NCBI GenBank assembly: GCA_021793945.1
Contig: JAJYRT010000096.1
Location: 1 to 6,836, forward strand
Source of the DNA: Thermoplasmata archaeon
GTDB taxonomy: Archaea > Thermoplasmatota > Thermoplasmata > Thermoplasmatales > Thermoplasmataceae
Direction: 5' to 3'
DNA length: 6,836 nt
The translations under genes were made by a program, and so were the position numbers. Below the pieces are notes generated by a model that saw only the letters and a program-made list of their open reading frames with translations, was not told the DNA's origin and did no database searches. Of the stretch, positions 1 through 5,598 are shown one piece after another (the stretch's first letter is position 1; every line of letters starts with the position of its first letter).

Positions 1-492
1 GGTGATCACTTCTTCTCCGGCATCCACCTTACCAGCATCGGTAGCCATCAGTGCAACCTCTATTGCAATCTTAGTGCCTGAGCCGAACAGTTCTAGAGTA
101 GAGTCTATCATGCCTTCCATGTTATTCCACGTCCAGTCGATTCTGGACGGTGGAACAAATGGTCTCGTTCCCTGAACGATCTCGACACCGGAGTTGATTA
201 TTTTGTTTCTCCTATCCTCGTATTCCGGTCGGTTTATGCCAATGGGTATATCACCGCTGGGTCCGGACACGCGATCCGGGTAGTGGGTAACAACTACTGG
301 ACTGATGCCTGTTCCCCTGAAAACCTCAATAGCTTTCAGCGCAGATATACCAGTTTCAGACGGCACAACCACGAATTTGATATCCCTAGCAAAGGCGCGT
401 TGCTTCACCCCGTTGAGAAGATTTTCCGTGTTTACCTCGCCAGAATACCTGTAATATACAATCTCGTCTCTCAAGTCAGACTCGAAATTCAT
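1..492 (-). CDS. COG1751-family protein (pyruvate kinase C-terminal-like fold), 3' end cut by window
   Basis: The frame is open from ATG at 492 down to the window edge, giving 164 residues without a stop. It resembles the COG1751 family of archaeal proteins with the fold of the pyruvate kinase C-terminal alpha/beta domain, whose members are about 185-190 residues, so roughly 20-25 residues are missing. Visible family traits are an early YYRYSGEVNTENLL segment, a VVVPSETGISALKA strand-helix unit (about 46-59), a VVVTHYP strand (about 68-74) and near the end EVALMATDAGKVDAGEEVI, matching the conserved E-x-x-x-MAxDxG-x-(I/V) region. The start is supported by an AGGTGGA Shine-Dalgarno-like stretch a few bases upstream; an ATG inside that stretch runs straight into a stop. 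It follows the acetyltransferase gene by 39 nt and probably shares its transcript. The biochemical function of the family is not established; an allosteric effector-binding role is only suggested by the fold. Confidence 0.8.
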   Translation of the reverse strand, partial: MNFESDLRDEIVYYRYSGEVNTENLLNGVKQRAFARDIKFVVVPSETGISALKAIEVFRGTGISPVVVTHYPDRVSGPSGDIPIGINRPEYEDRRNKIINSGVEIVQGTRPFVPPSRIDWTWNNMEGMIDSTLELFGSGTKIAIEVALMATDAGKVDAGEEVIT

Positions 493-531
493 GTCATCCA
501 CCTTTCATGTTCTCGCGTTGATTTATTCCTC
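493..531 (-). promoter_or_regulatory. Intergenic Shine-Dalgarno signals before the COG1751 gene
   Basis: On the minus strand this 39-nt gap opens with AGGAGG overlapping the stop codon of the acetyltransferase gene and ends with AGGTGGATGAC directly before the ATG at 492. The second site fixes the start of the COG1751 gene. Between them a four-codon frame (ATG AAA GGT GGA TGA) ends 1 nt before the real ATG; the first AGGAGG is placed at a possible distance for it. No TATA-like sequence is present in the gap, which supports cotranscription with the upstream gene. Confidence 0.5.
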
Positions 532-1077
532 CTAGTGGAAATGGGACGCGTTAAATTTTTCATACAATATTTCATCCACAAAACCTTTCCCGGGCACGTA
601 AGCATGCTTTGAGTATCTACCTATTTCCATAAATCCATTCTTTTCAAGTACCGTTCTCGAAGCGACATTTGGATCCAGTACACTGCTTATGAGTTTCCTT
701 AGGTTAAGGGTTTCAAAGCAATATTTAGTTAATATTTCAACAGCGCTTGTGGTTATCCCCCTTTTCCAGTATGTCTTGCTTATGCCATATCCAATATATG
801 CGTAACCAAGTTTCCAGTTTATACTGTAAAGTCCAATACTGCCTACGACCTCGGAAGCCTCGCCGTACATTATTGTATATATTCTCATGGTGTCCTTATC
901 ACTTGAGAGTTTTTCAAGAAGCTTTTCCATATCATTCTGAAGGAATACCTGACCTGGATCCCTGAGGTAACGGGCTCCTTCTGGATCATTGTCTATTTCC
1001 CATAGTTTTTCAAGATCTTCCTTTGCAATAATAGCGATCTTTACGCCTTTTTGCTCCCCAATCAAAGGTCTAAGCAT
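532..1077 (-). CDS. GNAT-family N-acetyltransferase, RimJ/RimL type
   Basis: A 181-residue protein, the usual size for single-domain RimJ/RimL-like (Acetyltransf_3) acetyltransferases, which move an acetyl group from acetyl-CoA to an amine of a protein N-terminus or small molecule. The core runs from about residue 14 to 175. VVGSIGLYSINWKLGYAYIG (77-96) forms the central beta strands, YGISKTYWKRGITTSAVEIL (97-116) is the acetyl-CoA pyrophosphate loop and its helix, and DPNVASRTVLEKNGFMEIGR (135-154) is the characteristic N-x-x-S-x-x-V-L-E-K-N-G-F motif of this branch. The acceptor cannot be predicted. The first ATG is preferred because a TATA box lies 26 nt before it and the next Met is at position 50. 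No Shine-Dalgarno is visible, so a leaderless message is likely. The COG1751 gene follows after 39 nt. Confidence 0.88.
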   Translation of the reverse strand: MLRPLIGEQKGVKIAIIAKEDLEKLWEIDNDPEGARYLRDPGQVFLQNDMEKLLEKLSSDKDTMRIYTIMYGEASEVVGSIGLYSINWKLGYAYIGYGISKTYWKRGITTSAVEILTKYCFETLNLRKLISSVLDPNVASRTVLEKNGFMEIGRYSKHAYVPGKGFVDEILYEKFNASHFH

Positions 1078-1099
1078 TTCATTTATTTACAAATTCATG

Positions 1100-1107
1100 T
1101 TATAAAT
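1100..1107 (-). promoter_or_regulatory. TATA box for the acetyltransferase transcript
   Basis: On the minus strand ATTTATAA is centred about 26 nt upstream of the ATG at 1077, the distance expected between an archaeal TATA box and the transcription start. Together with the absence of a Shine-Dalgarno this predicts a leaderless message. The CAACSGTTG element found at other promoters in this window is absent here. Confidence 0.6.
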
Positions 1108-1435
1108 AATTGACTGCTAACATCTTCACGCGGTTCGAAAAAGCAAAATTGGTCTTTGTTTCAACATCTCGTAAAAGATTGTTATACGTGCGGTCTCGAA
1201 CAATAGAGTTGCTAAGCTATAAGATATAATTTTCCAGATTCATCTATACTTGCAACCATATGCAGACTTGTAGACTGGCAACTATGCACCAAAACAGTAA
1301 TTATAGCGATAAAATTGCAATCCTTTCCAACGGTTTTGCTGCTATTTGGTAGATAAGCAATTATTTTGCGTAGAGTATTATGCCATCACATGACGATGCA
1401 CAGAAACTAATTTTTAAAGGGGTTTTTCGGTACAT
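1108..1435. other. Gene-free stretch, nothing firm seen
   Basis: No frame of notable length, no tRNA-like cloverleaf and no repeat array is visible in either direction. The stretch is AT-rich and has multiple stops in all frames. At 1328-1336 there is CAACGGTTT, one base off the promoter palindrome described elsewhere in this window, but the sequence 10 nt downstream is not a convincing TATA box. TTTTTAAA at 1411-1418 is TATA-like and lies about 22 nt before an ATG at 1436. Confidence 0.4.
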
Positions 1436-1582
1436 ATGACGATCTCCAGGCAACAAGGAGTTTCCGTGTATATTCACCTGAACCAGATCTTGACGAATTC
1501 GTGTGGAATGCTGAAGTACATGGAGTCTAACCTACCTTTGCTGCCTATTGCGGGAAAGAAACAACGAAAAAAGGAGGGATAA
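1436..1582 (+). CDS. Doubtful 48-residue ORF
   Basis: ATG at 1436 opens a 48-codon frame beginning MTISRQQGVSVYIHLNQ and ending in a basic AGKKQRKKGG tail. A TATA-like TTTTTAAA at 1411-1418 sits about 22 nt upstream, so a leaderless small protein is conceivable. Against it, an overlapping frame two bases on (from about 1411 to 1530) reads at least as protein-like, including SFRVYSPEPDLDEFVW, which suggests a decayed fragment of some longer gene instead. I recognise no family for either reading. Confidence 0.2.
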   Translation: MTISRQQGVSVYIHLNQILTNSCGMLKYMESNLPLLPIAGKKQRKKEG

Positions 1583-1660
1583 TACATTTTGTAAAATACT
1601 TAACACACAGCTGGCAAGGAGCGTTTATGGACATTGGTTTGATTTTTCACATATTGACGC

Positions 1661-1672
1661 TTGACCGGTCAA
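1661..1672. repeat. Perfect 12-bp palindrome TTGACCGGTCAA
   Basis: TTGACCGGTCAA equals its own reverse complement. It lies in the gene-poor stretch about 44 nt before the small frame at 1716. It has no T-tract after it, so it is more like a protein-binding site than a terminator. No TATA box of good quality is close by. Its function is unknown. Confidence 0.35.
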
Positions 1673-1715
1673 TGGTGAGATGCCAAGTCCAATATCCGGT
1701 AGCTAGTGGAAGCCT

Positions 1716-1922
1716 TTGACACCTAGAAAAATTACATTGCTCTGCTATGGTAAAGTTCACAAATCTCCCTTGAGTTTTTACTTTGTTTCAACAGACCAAA
1801 CCGATACCGACTTGAAACTAATTTCGCATAACAGAAATGATTATGTAACAATGGACCATAAAGATGCTACTGTAAAGCCAATACTTCAGGATTGGAATTA
1901 TATTATTTACAGGAACTGCTGA
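1716..1922 (+). CDS. Unassigned 68-residue ORF, possible gene remnant
   Basis: The frame starts at TTG 1716 (a stop lies four codons earlier at 1704) and encodes 68 residues, including KVHKSPLSFYFVSTDQTDTD and PILQDWNYIIY. No ATG, Shine-Dalgarno or TATA box supports the start. The F-V-S-T-D segment recalls the last strand of DDE transposase cores, but this is too short to rely on. What speaks for transcription is the strong plus-strand terminator 32 nt after its stop. It may be the end of a decayed gene whose upstream part is broken by stops between about 1440 and 1710. No function is proposed. Confidence 0.25.
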   Translation: MTPRKITLLCYGKVHKSPLSFYFVSTDQTDTDLKLISHNRNDYVTMDHKDATVKPILQDWNYIIYRNC

Positions 1923-1953
1923 AAATAGCGTTTAACATGAAATACTGATAACG

Positions 1954-1984
1954 AATGCTGTTGAATCGGTCAACAGCATTTTTT
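1954..1984 (+). terminator. Intrinsic-type terminator, 11-bp perfect stem plus T-tract
   Basis: AATGCTGTTGA at 1954-1964 pairs perfectly with TCAACAGCATT at 1970-1980 around a 5-nt loop (ATCGG). The right arm runs into a T-tract, giving six T in a row at 1979-1984, then GTTT. The T-tract exists only when read on the plus strand, so this should stop plus-strand transcription. It would keep such transcripts out of the convergent OsmC-like gene, which ends at 2004. Confidence 0.65.
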
Positions 1985-2003
1985 GTTTAATAATTAATGG
2001 TGC

Positions 2004-2513
2004 TTAAGCGTAGGTGTCAATTAAGCCGATATCCTTTCCGTTGTGGACAAGCCTTCCCTGAACCTCACAAGCCTTCGACATTGTGTTTGTTATGTAGCAG
2101 TCAGAACTGGATTCTTTTGCCAGTTGAATTACGGTTTCTTCTGACTCAGGACTTGTTATGATTACTGTATACAGAATCCTCTCAAATGTCCTTGGCCTGC
2201 TAATCCTGAATTCACCATTCACCTTTATCTCCAATTCCTTTATTTTTAGGTCCATTGAACCTGCATGTTCTCCGTAGTGAATACATTGACACATAGCAAG
2301 ACTGGAGATAAAATATGCAAGTGGACTTGGACCATTCTCATCTGATGCCCACGAGAAATTTTGATTGTCAGGCATAGCTTCGGAATGGAGATTGTCACCC
2401 TTAATTACTGATACACTCACCGTTCCCTTTACAGTGCCAACTTTGTCGAATTTAGAGAACCTTTCCATTCTATCCATCATTCTTTTCCTGAAATCAGCAT
2501 CAAAATTAACCAT
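2004..2513 (-). CDS. OsmC/Ohr-family protein
   Basis: A 169-residue protein with the OsmC layout. Proteins of this family are dimeric cytoplasmic thiol peroxidases, mostly acting on organic hydroperoxides, with two cysteines in the active site. PSPLAYFISSLAMC at 62-75 matches the family's P-x-x-L-x-x-x-L-(A/S)-x-L-x-x-C helix, making C75 the probable peroxidatic cysteine; C139 in SSDCYITNTM fits the second cysteine, normally within C-P-(I/V)-x-N-T-(L/M). C77 and C149 are extra cysteines near these sites. The usual catalytic Arg is not evident from sequence alone, so hydroperoxidase activity is likely rather than certain; many OsmC-like proteins have unknown substrates. The first ATG is chosen because a TATA box is centred 26 nt upstream, which implies a leaderless message. 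It lies downstream of the CARF-type regulator on the same strand but has its own promoter with the shared palindrome. Confidence 0.85.
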   Translation of the reverse strand: MVNFDADFRKRMMDRMERFSKFDKVGTVKGTVSVSVIKGDNLHSEAMPDNQNFSWASDENGPSPLAYFISSLAMCQCIHYGEHAGSMDLKIKELEIKVNGEFRISRPRTFERILYTVIITSPESEETVIQLAKESSSDCYITNTMSKACEVQGRLVHNGKDIGLIDTYA

Positions 2514-2534
2514 GCGTGAGGGACCACCATTATC

Positions 2535-2561
2535 TTAATAAATAGTCACTGTCAACCGTTG
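2535..2561 (-). promoter_or_regulatory. Promoter of the OsmC-like gene with palindromic element (site A)
   Basis: On the minus strand CAACGGTTG (2553-2561) is followed by exactly 10 nt and then the TATA-like TTTATTAA (2535-2542), centred 26 nt before the ATG at 2513. The element is a 9-bp palindrome around a central G/C pair. The same arrangement occurs before three other genes in this window. A position just upstream of TATA/BRE is typical of archaeal activators, but overlap with the initiation complex could also allow repression. Confidence 0.65.
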
Positions 2562-2575
2562 TATATGAGGGCTGA

Positions 2576-2582
2576 GCAAAAA
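2576..2582 (-). terminator. Possible oligo-T terminator after the regulator gene
   Basis: Downstream of the regulator stop codon the minus strand becomes T-rich (ATATTTTATTCC, then CATTTTTGC), ending in a run of five T. Archaeal RNA polymerase can terminate on such tracts without a hairpin. The signal is weak, and read-through into the OsmC-like gene remains possible. Confidence 0.3.
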
Positions 2583-2616
2583 TGGGAATAAAATATCTGC
2601 CATATTCCAATGCACA

Positions 2617-3342
2617 TTATATGATTACTATCTTTCCAAGTGCGGTAATTTCAATTTCCAATCTGCCTCTAGACTGCCTGTTCGCGCTAACCAGTCCCAG
2701 ATCAACCAGTCCCTGGGAATCTTCTGATCCGTTTATGTGCCTGCTGATAAGAGATTTGTCAAGTCCGGTCAGATCGGAAAGCGCCTCAAGACTTTTGACA
2801 GATCCGTGAGCTCTGGATAATGCATTCAATATGGCAAGTTTCGACTCTGAGAGTATTTTCTGATATCCAAGTTTGAGTATGGGTAGCATGTGTATTCCAC
2901 TCTGGTCGATCCAGAACGTCCGTATGCCAAAAATGAACGCAGACGAAATAGATGTGCAAGAGAGGATCTTCCCCCCATCTGTAACATTCAACAAAATATC
3001 ATTATATTCAGAAAAGTTATTGTTGTGAATGTACCTTACAGCTTCCAGAACCTCGTTTAGATCACCTGACTTGAGCTTAATCTCCTCGACTTCCACTGCA
3101 AGGGCACTTGATATTTGCTTAACAAATTCCTTGAATGAAACCTGCAACGGCTGGCTCGCCTTACCCCAGACCTCTTCGTGGATTATTATAAGTTTGTCAA
3201 CGGGCATCAGCCTTATTCCAGATCTTATGCCGTTGTAAGACTGCCCATCTGTGTAAACGGCTATCTGGAGCGTTTTGTTGGGGATTAAGCCATTAGTCCC
3301 TTCCATGCTCATAAGTAAACAGTTATCTGTACTTATAGTCAT
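2617..3342 (-). CDS. CARF-like domain plus winged-helix transcriptional regulator (Csa3/HFX_2341-like)
   Basis: A 241-residue two-domain protein. Residues about 24-158 look like a CARF-type Rossmann fold: strand LQIAVYTDG (25-33), strand KLIIIHEE (50-57), a long helix (95-106), then YNDILLNVTDGGKILS (113-128), where N-V-T-D-G-G-K matches the N-x-(T/S)-x-G-x-(K/R) loop that contacts nucleotide ligands in CARF proteins. Residues about 165-241 form a MarR/ArsR-like winged helix, with SLEALSDLTGLDKSLISRHI (184-203) as the helix-turn-helix and SRGRLEIEITALGKIVI as the wing. Known Csa3-type CARF regulators bind cyclic oligoadenylates; binding here is not shown. There is no cas gene or CRISPR array in the window. 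The ATG at 3342 is preferred over Met11/Met13 because a TATA-like sequence lies 25-26 nt before it. The gene carries the shared palindrome in its own promoter, suggesting autoregulation, and is divergent from the zinc-finger membrane protein gene. Confidence 0.7.
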   Translation of the reverse strand: MTISTDNCLLMSMEGTNGLIPNKTLQIAVYTDGQSYNGIRSGIRLMPVDKLIIIHEEVWGKASQPLQVSFKEFVKQISSALAVEVEEIKLKSGDLNEVLEAVRYIHNNNFSEYNDILLNVTDGGKILSCTSISSAFIFGIRTFWIDQSGIHMLPILKLGYQKILSESKLAILNALSRAHGSVKSLEALSDLTGLDKSLISRHINGSEDSQGLVDLGLVSANRQSRGRLEIEITALGKIVII

Positions 3343-3363
3343 ATACTTTCAATGTGCATCTCC

Positions 3364-3390
3364 CTTACAAATTCTTTCCGTCAACGGTTG
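3364..3390 (-). promoter_or_regulatory. Promoter of the regulator gene with palindromic element (site B)
   Basis: On the minus strand CAACCGTTG (3382-3390) is followed by exactly 10 nt and then TTTGTAAG (3364-3371), a weak TATA box centred 25-26 nt before the ATG at 3342. Spacing is identical to site A. The weak TATA would make this promoter dependent on an activator, or keep the regulator at low level. Its presence before the candidate regulator's own gene suggests a feedback loop. Confidence 0.6.
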
Positions 3391-3491
3391 CATTTTTCCA
3401 TTTCCCTCATGTGTGATGTAATGTTCCCCGGCAGCCAACACTGCACATCTATTCTTCGAAGAGGCAAGAGTTCTCACGCGCTATAATTTTG

Positions 3492-3518
3492 CAAGGGTTG
3501 TGCGACTTACCTTAAATA
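3492..3518 (+). promoter_or_regulatory. Promoter of the zinc-finger membrane protein with variant element (site D)
   Basis: CAAGGGTTG (3492-3500) differs from the palindrome CAACSGTTG at one base; it is followed by exactly 10 nt and then the TATA-like CTTAAATA (3511-3518). Transcription should start near 3540, leaving a leader of about six bases before the ATG at 3547. This is the weakest of the four elements by sequence, but the spacing match is exact. Confidence 0.5.
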
Positions 3519-3546
3519 GGATTCAGGTCTCATTCTATTGACAGAT

Positions 3547-4146
3547 ATGACTGAAAATAAATGTAATGAATGTGGAATGGTATTCGATTCGAAAGATAAA
3601 TTGATGGAACATGCGAAGATGCATATGCATCCTGCAGGCGTCTCCGGCGCAAATTCAATGAACAGAAAGATGAAAATGGCTGTGATTCCAGCTATAATCG
3701 GAGGCATATTAGGTGGAATAGTAATGGCCATCATACTTATTGCAGGAGCATTGGGTATGGGACTTTCGTCCACCACATTCTTCCTGATCATGGGAATGGC
3801 GCTTGGTGCGGGGATGGGATCTGGTGTTGTCGTGGGTCTTGCAGCACATTTTACTGTAAGCATAGTTGCAGGTGCCATATTCGGAGTTATAGTATCGTAC
3901 GTTAAACCTCTCAGATTAACATCAGCTTCAAGGTCACTTGGGTTTGGGTTGATTTTTGGTGTGGTCCTGTATCTTGTGTTCTTCCTTCCATTAGCTATGA
4001 CATCCTTTTCATCAGTTATGATGTCACTGATGGGTGCCAAAGCCTCTATAATGGCGGGAGATGTGTTAATAATAGGGTTTGTAGGACACTTACTTTATGG
4101 GATAGTTCTTGGAATAACATCGTTCTACATTGCAAAGAAGCTATGA
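3547..4146 (+). CDS. Membrane protein with N-terminal C2H2 zinc finger
   Basis: A 199-residue protein with two parts. Residues 6-26 are a classical C2H2 finger: C6-x2-C9-x12-H22-x3-H26 with the hydrophobic F13 and L19 at the usual core positions; H28 adds another possible ligand. From residue 44 on it is very hydrophobic and rich in Gly, Ala and Met, with about five membrane segments (roughly 44-72, 77-98, 99-118, 131-151, 171-196) and no catalytic motif that I recognise. I choose ATG 3547 over TTG 3538: its MTEN start aligns with MTEE of the small zinc-finger protein at 5656, and the TATA spacing leaves a short leader. The finger should face the cytoplasm (inference). It might sense metal or redox state, or bind DNA or a protein at the membrane. 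It is divergent from the CARF-type regulator gene, and both promoters carry the shared element. Confidence 0.7.
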   Translation: MTENKCNECGMVFDSKDKLMEHAKMHMHPAGVSGANSMNRKMKMAVIPAIIGGILGGIVMAIILIAGALGMGLSSTTFFLIMGMALGAGMGSGVVVGLAAHFTVSIVAGAIFGVIVSYVKPLRLTSASRSLGFGLIFGVVLYLVFFLPLAMTSFSSVMMSLMGAKASIMAGDVLIIGFVGHLLYGIVLGITSFYIAKKL

Positions 4147-4155
4147 ATTGTCAAA

Positions 4156-4176
4156 GAGGGGATTATAAACTCCCTC
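4156..4176 (+). promoter_or_regulatory. Promoter of the disulfide reductase gene, TATA box inside an inverted repeat
   Basis: ATTATAAA (4162-4169) is a good TATA box with a predicted start near 4192. It is enclosed by GAGGG (4156-4160) and CCCTC (4172-4176), a 5-bp inverted repeat that could be an operator masking the TATA box or, less likely, a weak hairpin ending the upstream gene. The CAACSGTTG element is absent. A GAGGA Shine-Dalgarno-like site at 4190-4194 precedes the ATG at 4202, so translation from a read-through transcript is also possible. Confidence 0.45.
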
Positions 4177-4201
4177 AATACATAATTTTGAGGAAAGATA
4201 C

Positions 4202-5584
4202 ATGATGGAAAAATTTGACTTGATAGTAATTGGCGCCGGGTCAGGACTGGATGTCGCGCTTGCCGCGGCCGGTGATGGCCTTAAGGTAGCAATTGTGGAA
4301 AGGGATAAGATGGGTGGAACCTGCCTGAACCGAGGTTGCATACCCTCGAAGATGCTGCTTCACAGCGCTGATGTGGTTGATTCTATTAAACGCGCTGAAG
4401 ATTTCGGGATACACGTAGATGGGTTCTCCGTGGACTTTAACGACATTATCTCCAAAATCAGCAATTTTGTTGACAGCGAGGCAAACGAAATAGAGAAATC
4501 ATTTTCTGGAGACGGTAATCCAAAACTTATCAAGGGGGAAGCGAAATTTGTTGGGCATAAGCAACTGAAAGTCGGTGAAAAAGTCATTGCGGCCGACAAA
4601 ATTCTTATAGCGAGCGGCGGAAGACCATTAATTCCGGAAATTCCTGGATTGAAGGAATCTGGGTATATAACTAGCAATGAGGCGCTGAGACTTTCCAAGC
4701 TGCCAGAAACCATGATCATAATTGGCGGCGGATATATCGCAGCAGAAATGGCACATTTCTTCGGATCCATGGGAACAAGAATTACAATATTGCAGAGAGG
4801 GGACGCCATGCTCTCACGGGAGGATGATGAAATATCGGCGCTATTTACTGGTGTTTTTTCAAAAAAACACAATGTACTTCTCTCGACGGAGGCTTTGAAC
4901 GTGAGAAAGGATCACGGAAAATTTATAGTCAAGACATCAACAAAAGGAGCAGAACATAAGAATGAAATAGAGTCGGATGAGATTCTTATTGCCTCAGGTC
5001 GCGCGCCAAATACAGAAAACCTTCAGCTTGAAAATAGTGGCGTTAAACTCAATTCGCTGGGATACGTAAATGTAGATGAATATCTTGAGACTGACGAGAG
5101 TGGAATTTATGCCCTTGGAGATGTGGTGGGAAAATATCTTTTCAAGCATAGTGCAAATCTGGAAGCTCAGTTTAGCTATTTCAACATTACAGATTCGGCA
5201 AAGAAGATATCTGTGAATTATTTTGCAACGCCTCATGCAGTATTCACATCGCCTCAGGTCGCGGCCGTGGGTTTGACCGAAAGAGAAGCGAAAAAGATGG
5301 GTTACAACTTTGTAATCGGAAGGTCTAAGTTCATAAACACTGGAATGGGGATGGCGATCAAAGATTACGACGGATTGGTGAAGTTAATAGTTGAAAAATC
5401 CACTGAAAAAATTCTTGGATGTCATATAATTGGAAGCGACGCAGCTACTCTAATCCATGAGGTCGTTGTTGCAATGATATCAGGAGATGGTGTGCTGAGC
5501 AATATTAGTAATGCTATCCATGTCCATCCCGCATTATCGGAAGTGATCCAGAGGGCTGCCATTTCATGCAGAGAACAGTTATAA
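4202..5584 (+). CDS. Class I flavoprotein disulfide reductase, mycothione reductase/dihydrolipoamide dehydrogenase-like
   Basis: A 460-residue member of the class I pyridine nucleotide-disulfide oxidoreductases, full length for the family. These FAD enzymes pass electrons from NAD(P)H to a disulfide through a cysteine pair. Visible are the FAD motif GAGSG (11-15), redox-active GGTCLNRGCIPSK (C41, C46), ASGGRP (137-142), the nucleotide-binding GGGYIAAE (175-182), ALGD in the FAD-binding region and the C-terminal HPALSE with H442 and E447 as catalytic pair. GAGSGLDVA (in place of the usual GxGPGG) and YLFKHSANLEA resemble mycothione reductases more than lipoamide dehydrogenases. The second strand of the cofactor domain ends in ITILQRGD without the acidic residue typical of NAD enzymes, suggesting NADPH. 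No 2-oxoacid dehydrogenase gene is nearby, so a low-molecular-weight thiol disulfide is the more likely substrate (inference). ATGs at 4202 and 4205 are both possible starts. It follows the zinc-finger membrane gene by 55 nt. Confidence 0.88.
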   Translation: MMEKFDLIVIGAGSGLDVALAAAGDGLKVAIVERDKMGGTCLNRGCIPSKMLLHSADVVDSIKRAEDFGIHVDGFSVDFNDIISKISNFVDSEANEIEKSFSGDGNPKLIKGEAKFVGHKQLKVGEKVIAADKILIASGGRPLIPEIPGLKESGYITSNEALRLSKLPETMIIIGGGYIAAEMAHFFGSMGTRITILQRGDAMLSREDDEISALFTGVFSKKHNVLLSTEALNVRKDHGKFIVKTSTKGAEHKNEIESDEILIASGRAPNTENLQLENSGVKLNSLGYVNVDEYLETDESGIYALGDVVGKYLFKHSANLEAQFSYFNITDSAKKISVNYFATPHAVFTSPQVAAVGLTEREAKKMGYNFVIGRSKFINTGMGMAIKDYDGLVKLIVEKSTEKILGCHIIGSDAATLIHEVVVAMISGDGVLSNISNAIHVHPALSEVIQRAAISCREQL

Positions 5585-5598
5585 ATGCAGGTCACCAT

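Noticed and set aside
283..612. 109-residue plus-strand frame over the start of the COG1751 gene
   Set aside because: The minus strand carries two recognisable genes over this stretch, and the plus frame has no start signals or domain.
1128..1140. GCGGTTCGAAAA resembling the T-arm of a tRNA
   Set aside because: The T-stem does not close and no acceptor, D or anticodon arms can be folded around it.
1328..1336. CAACGGTTT, one base from the promoter palindrome
   Set aside because: The sequence 10 nt downstream (TGGTAGAT) is not a convincing TATA box and no gene follows.
3143..3151. CAACGGCTG, another one-base variant of the palindrome
   Set aside because: It lies inside the regulator coding sequence with no TATA box at the required distance, and fits normal codons.
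3507..4040. Long open frame on the minus strand opposite the zinc-finger membrane gene
   Set aside because: It is Pro/Ile-rich with low-complexity composition, the expected mirror of a Gly/Met-rich membrane protein, and has no start signals.
4360..4872. Long open frame on the minus strand opposite the disulfide reductase
   Set aside because: The plus strand carries a full-length family match with all motifs over the same stretch; the opposite frame shows no domain.
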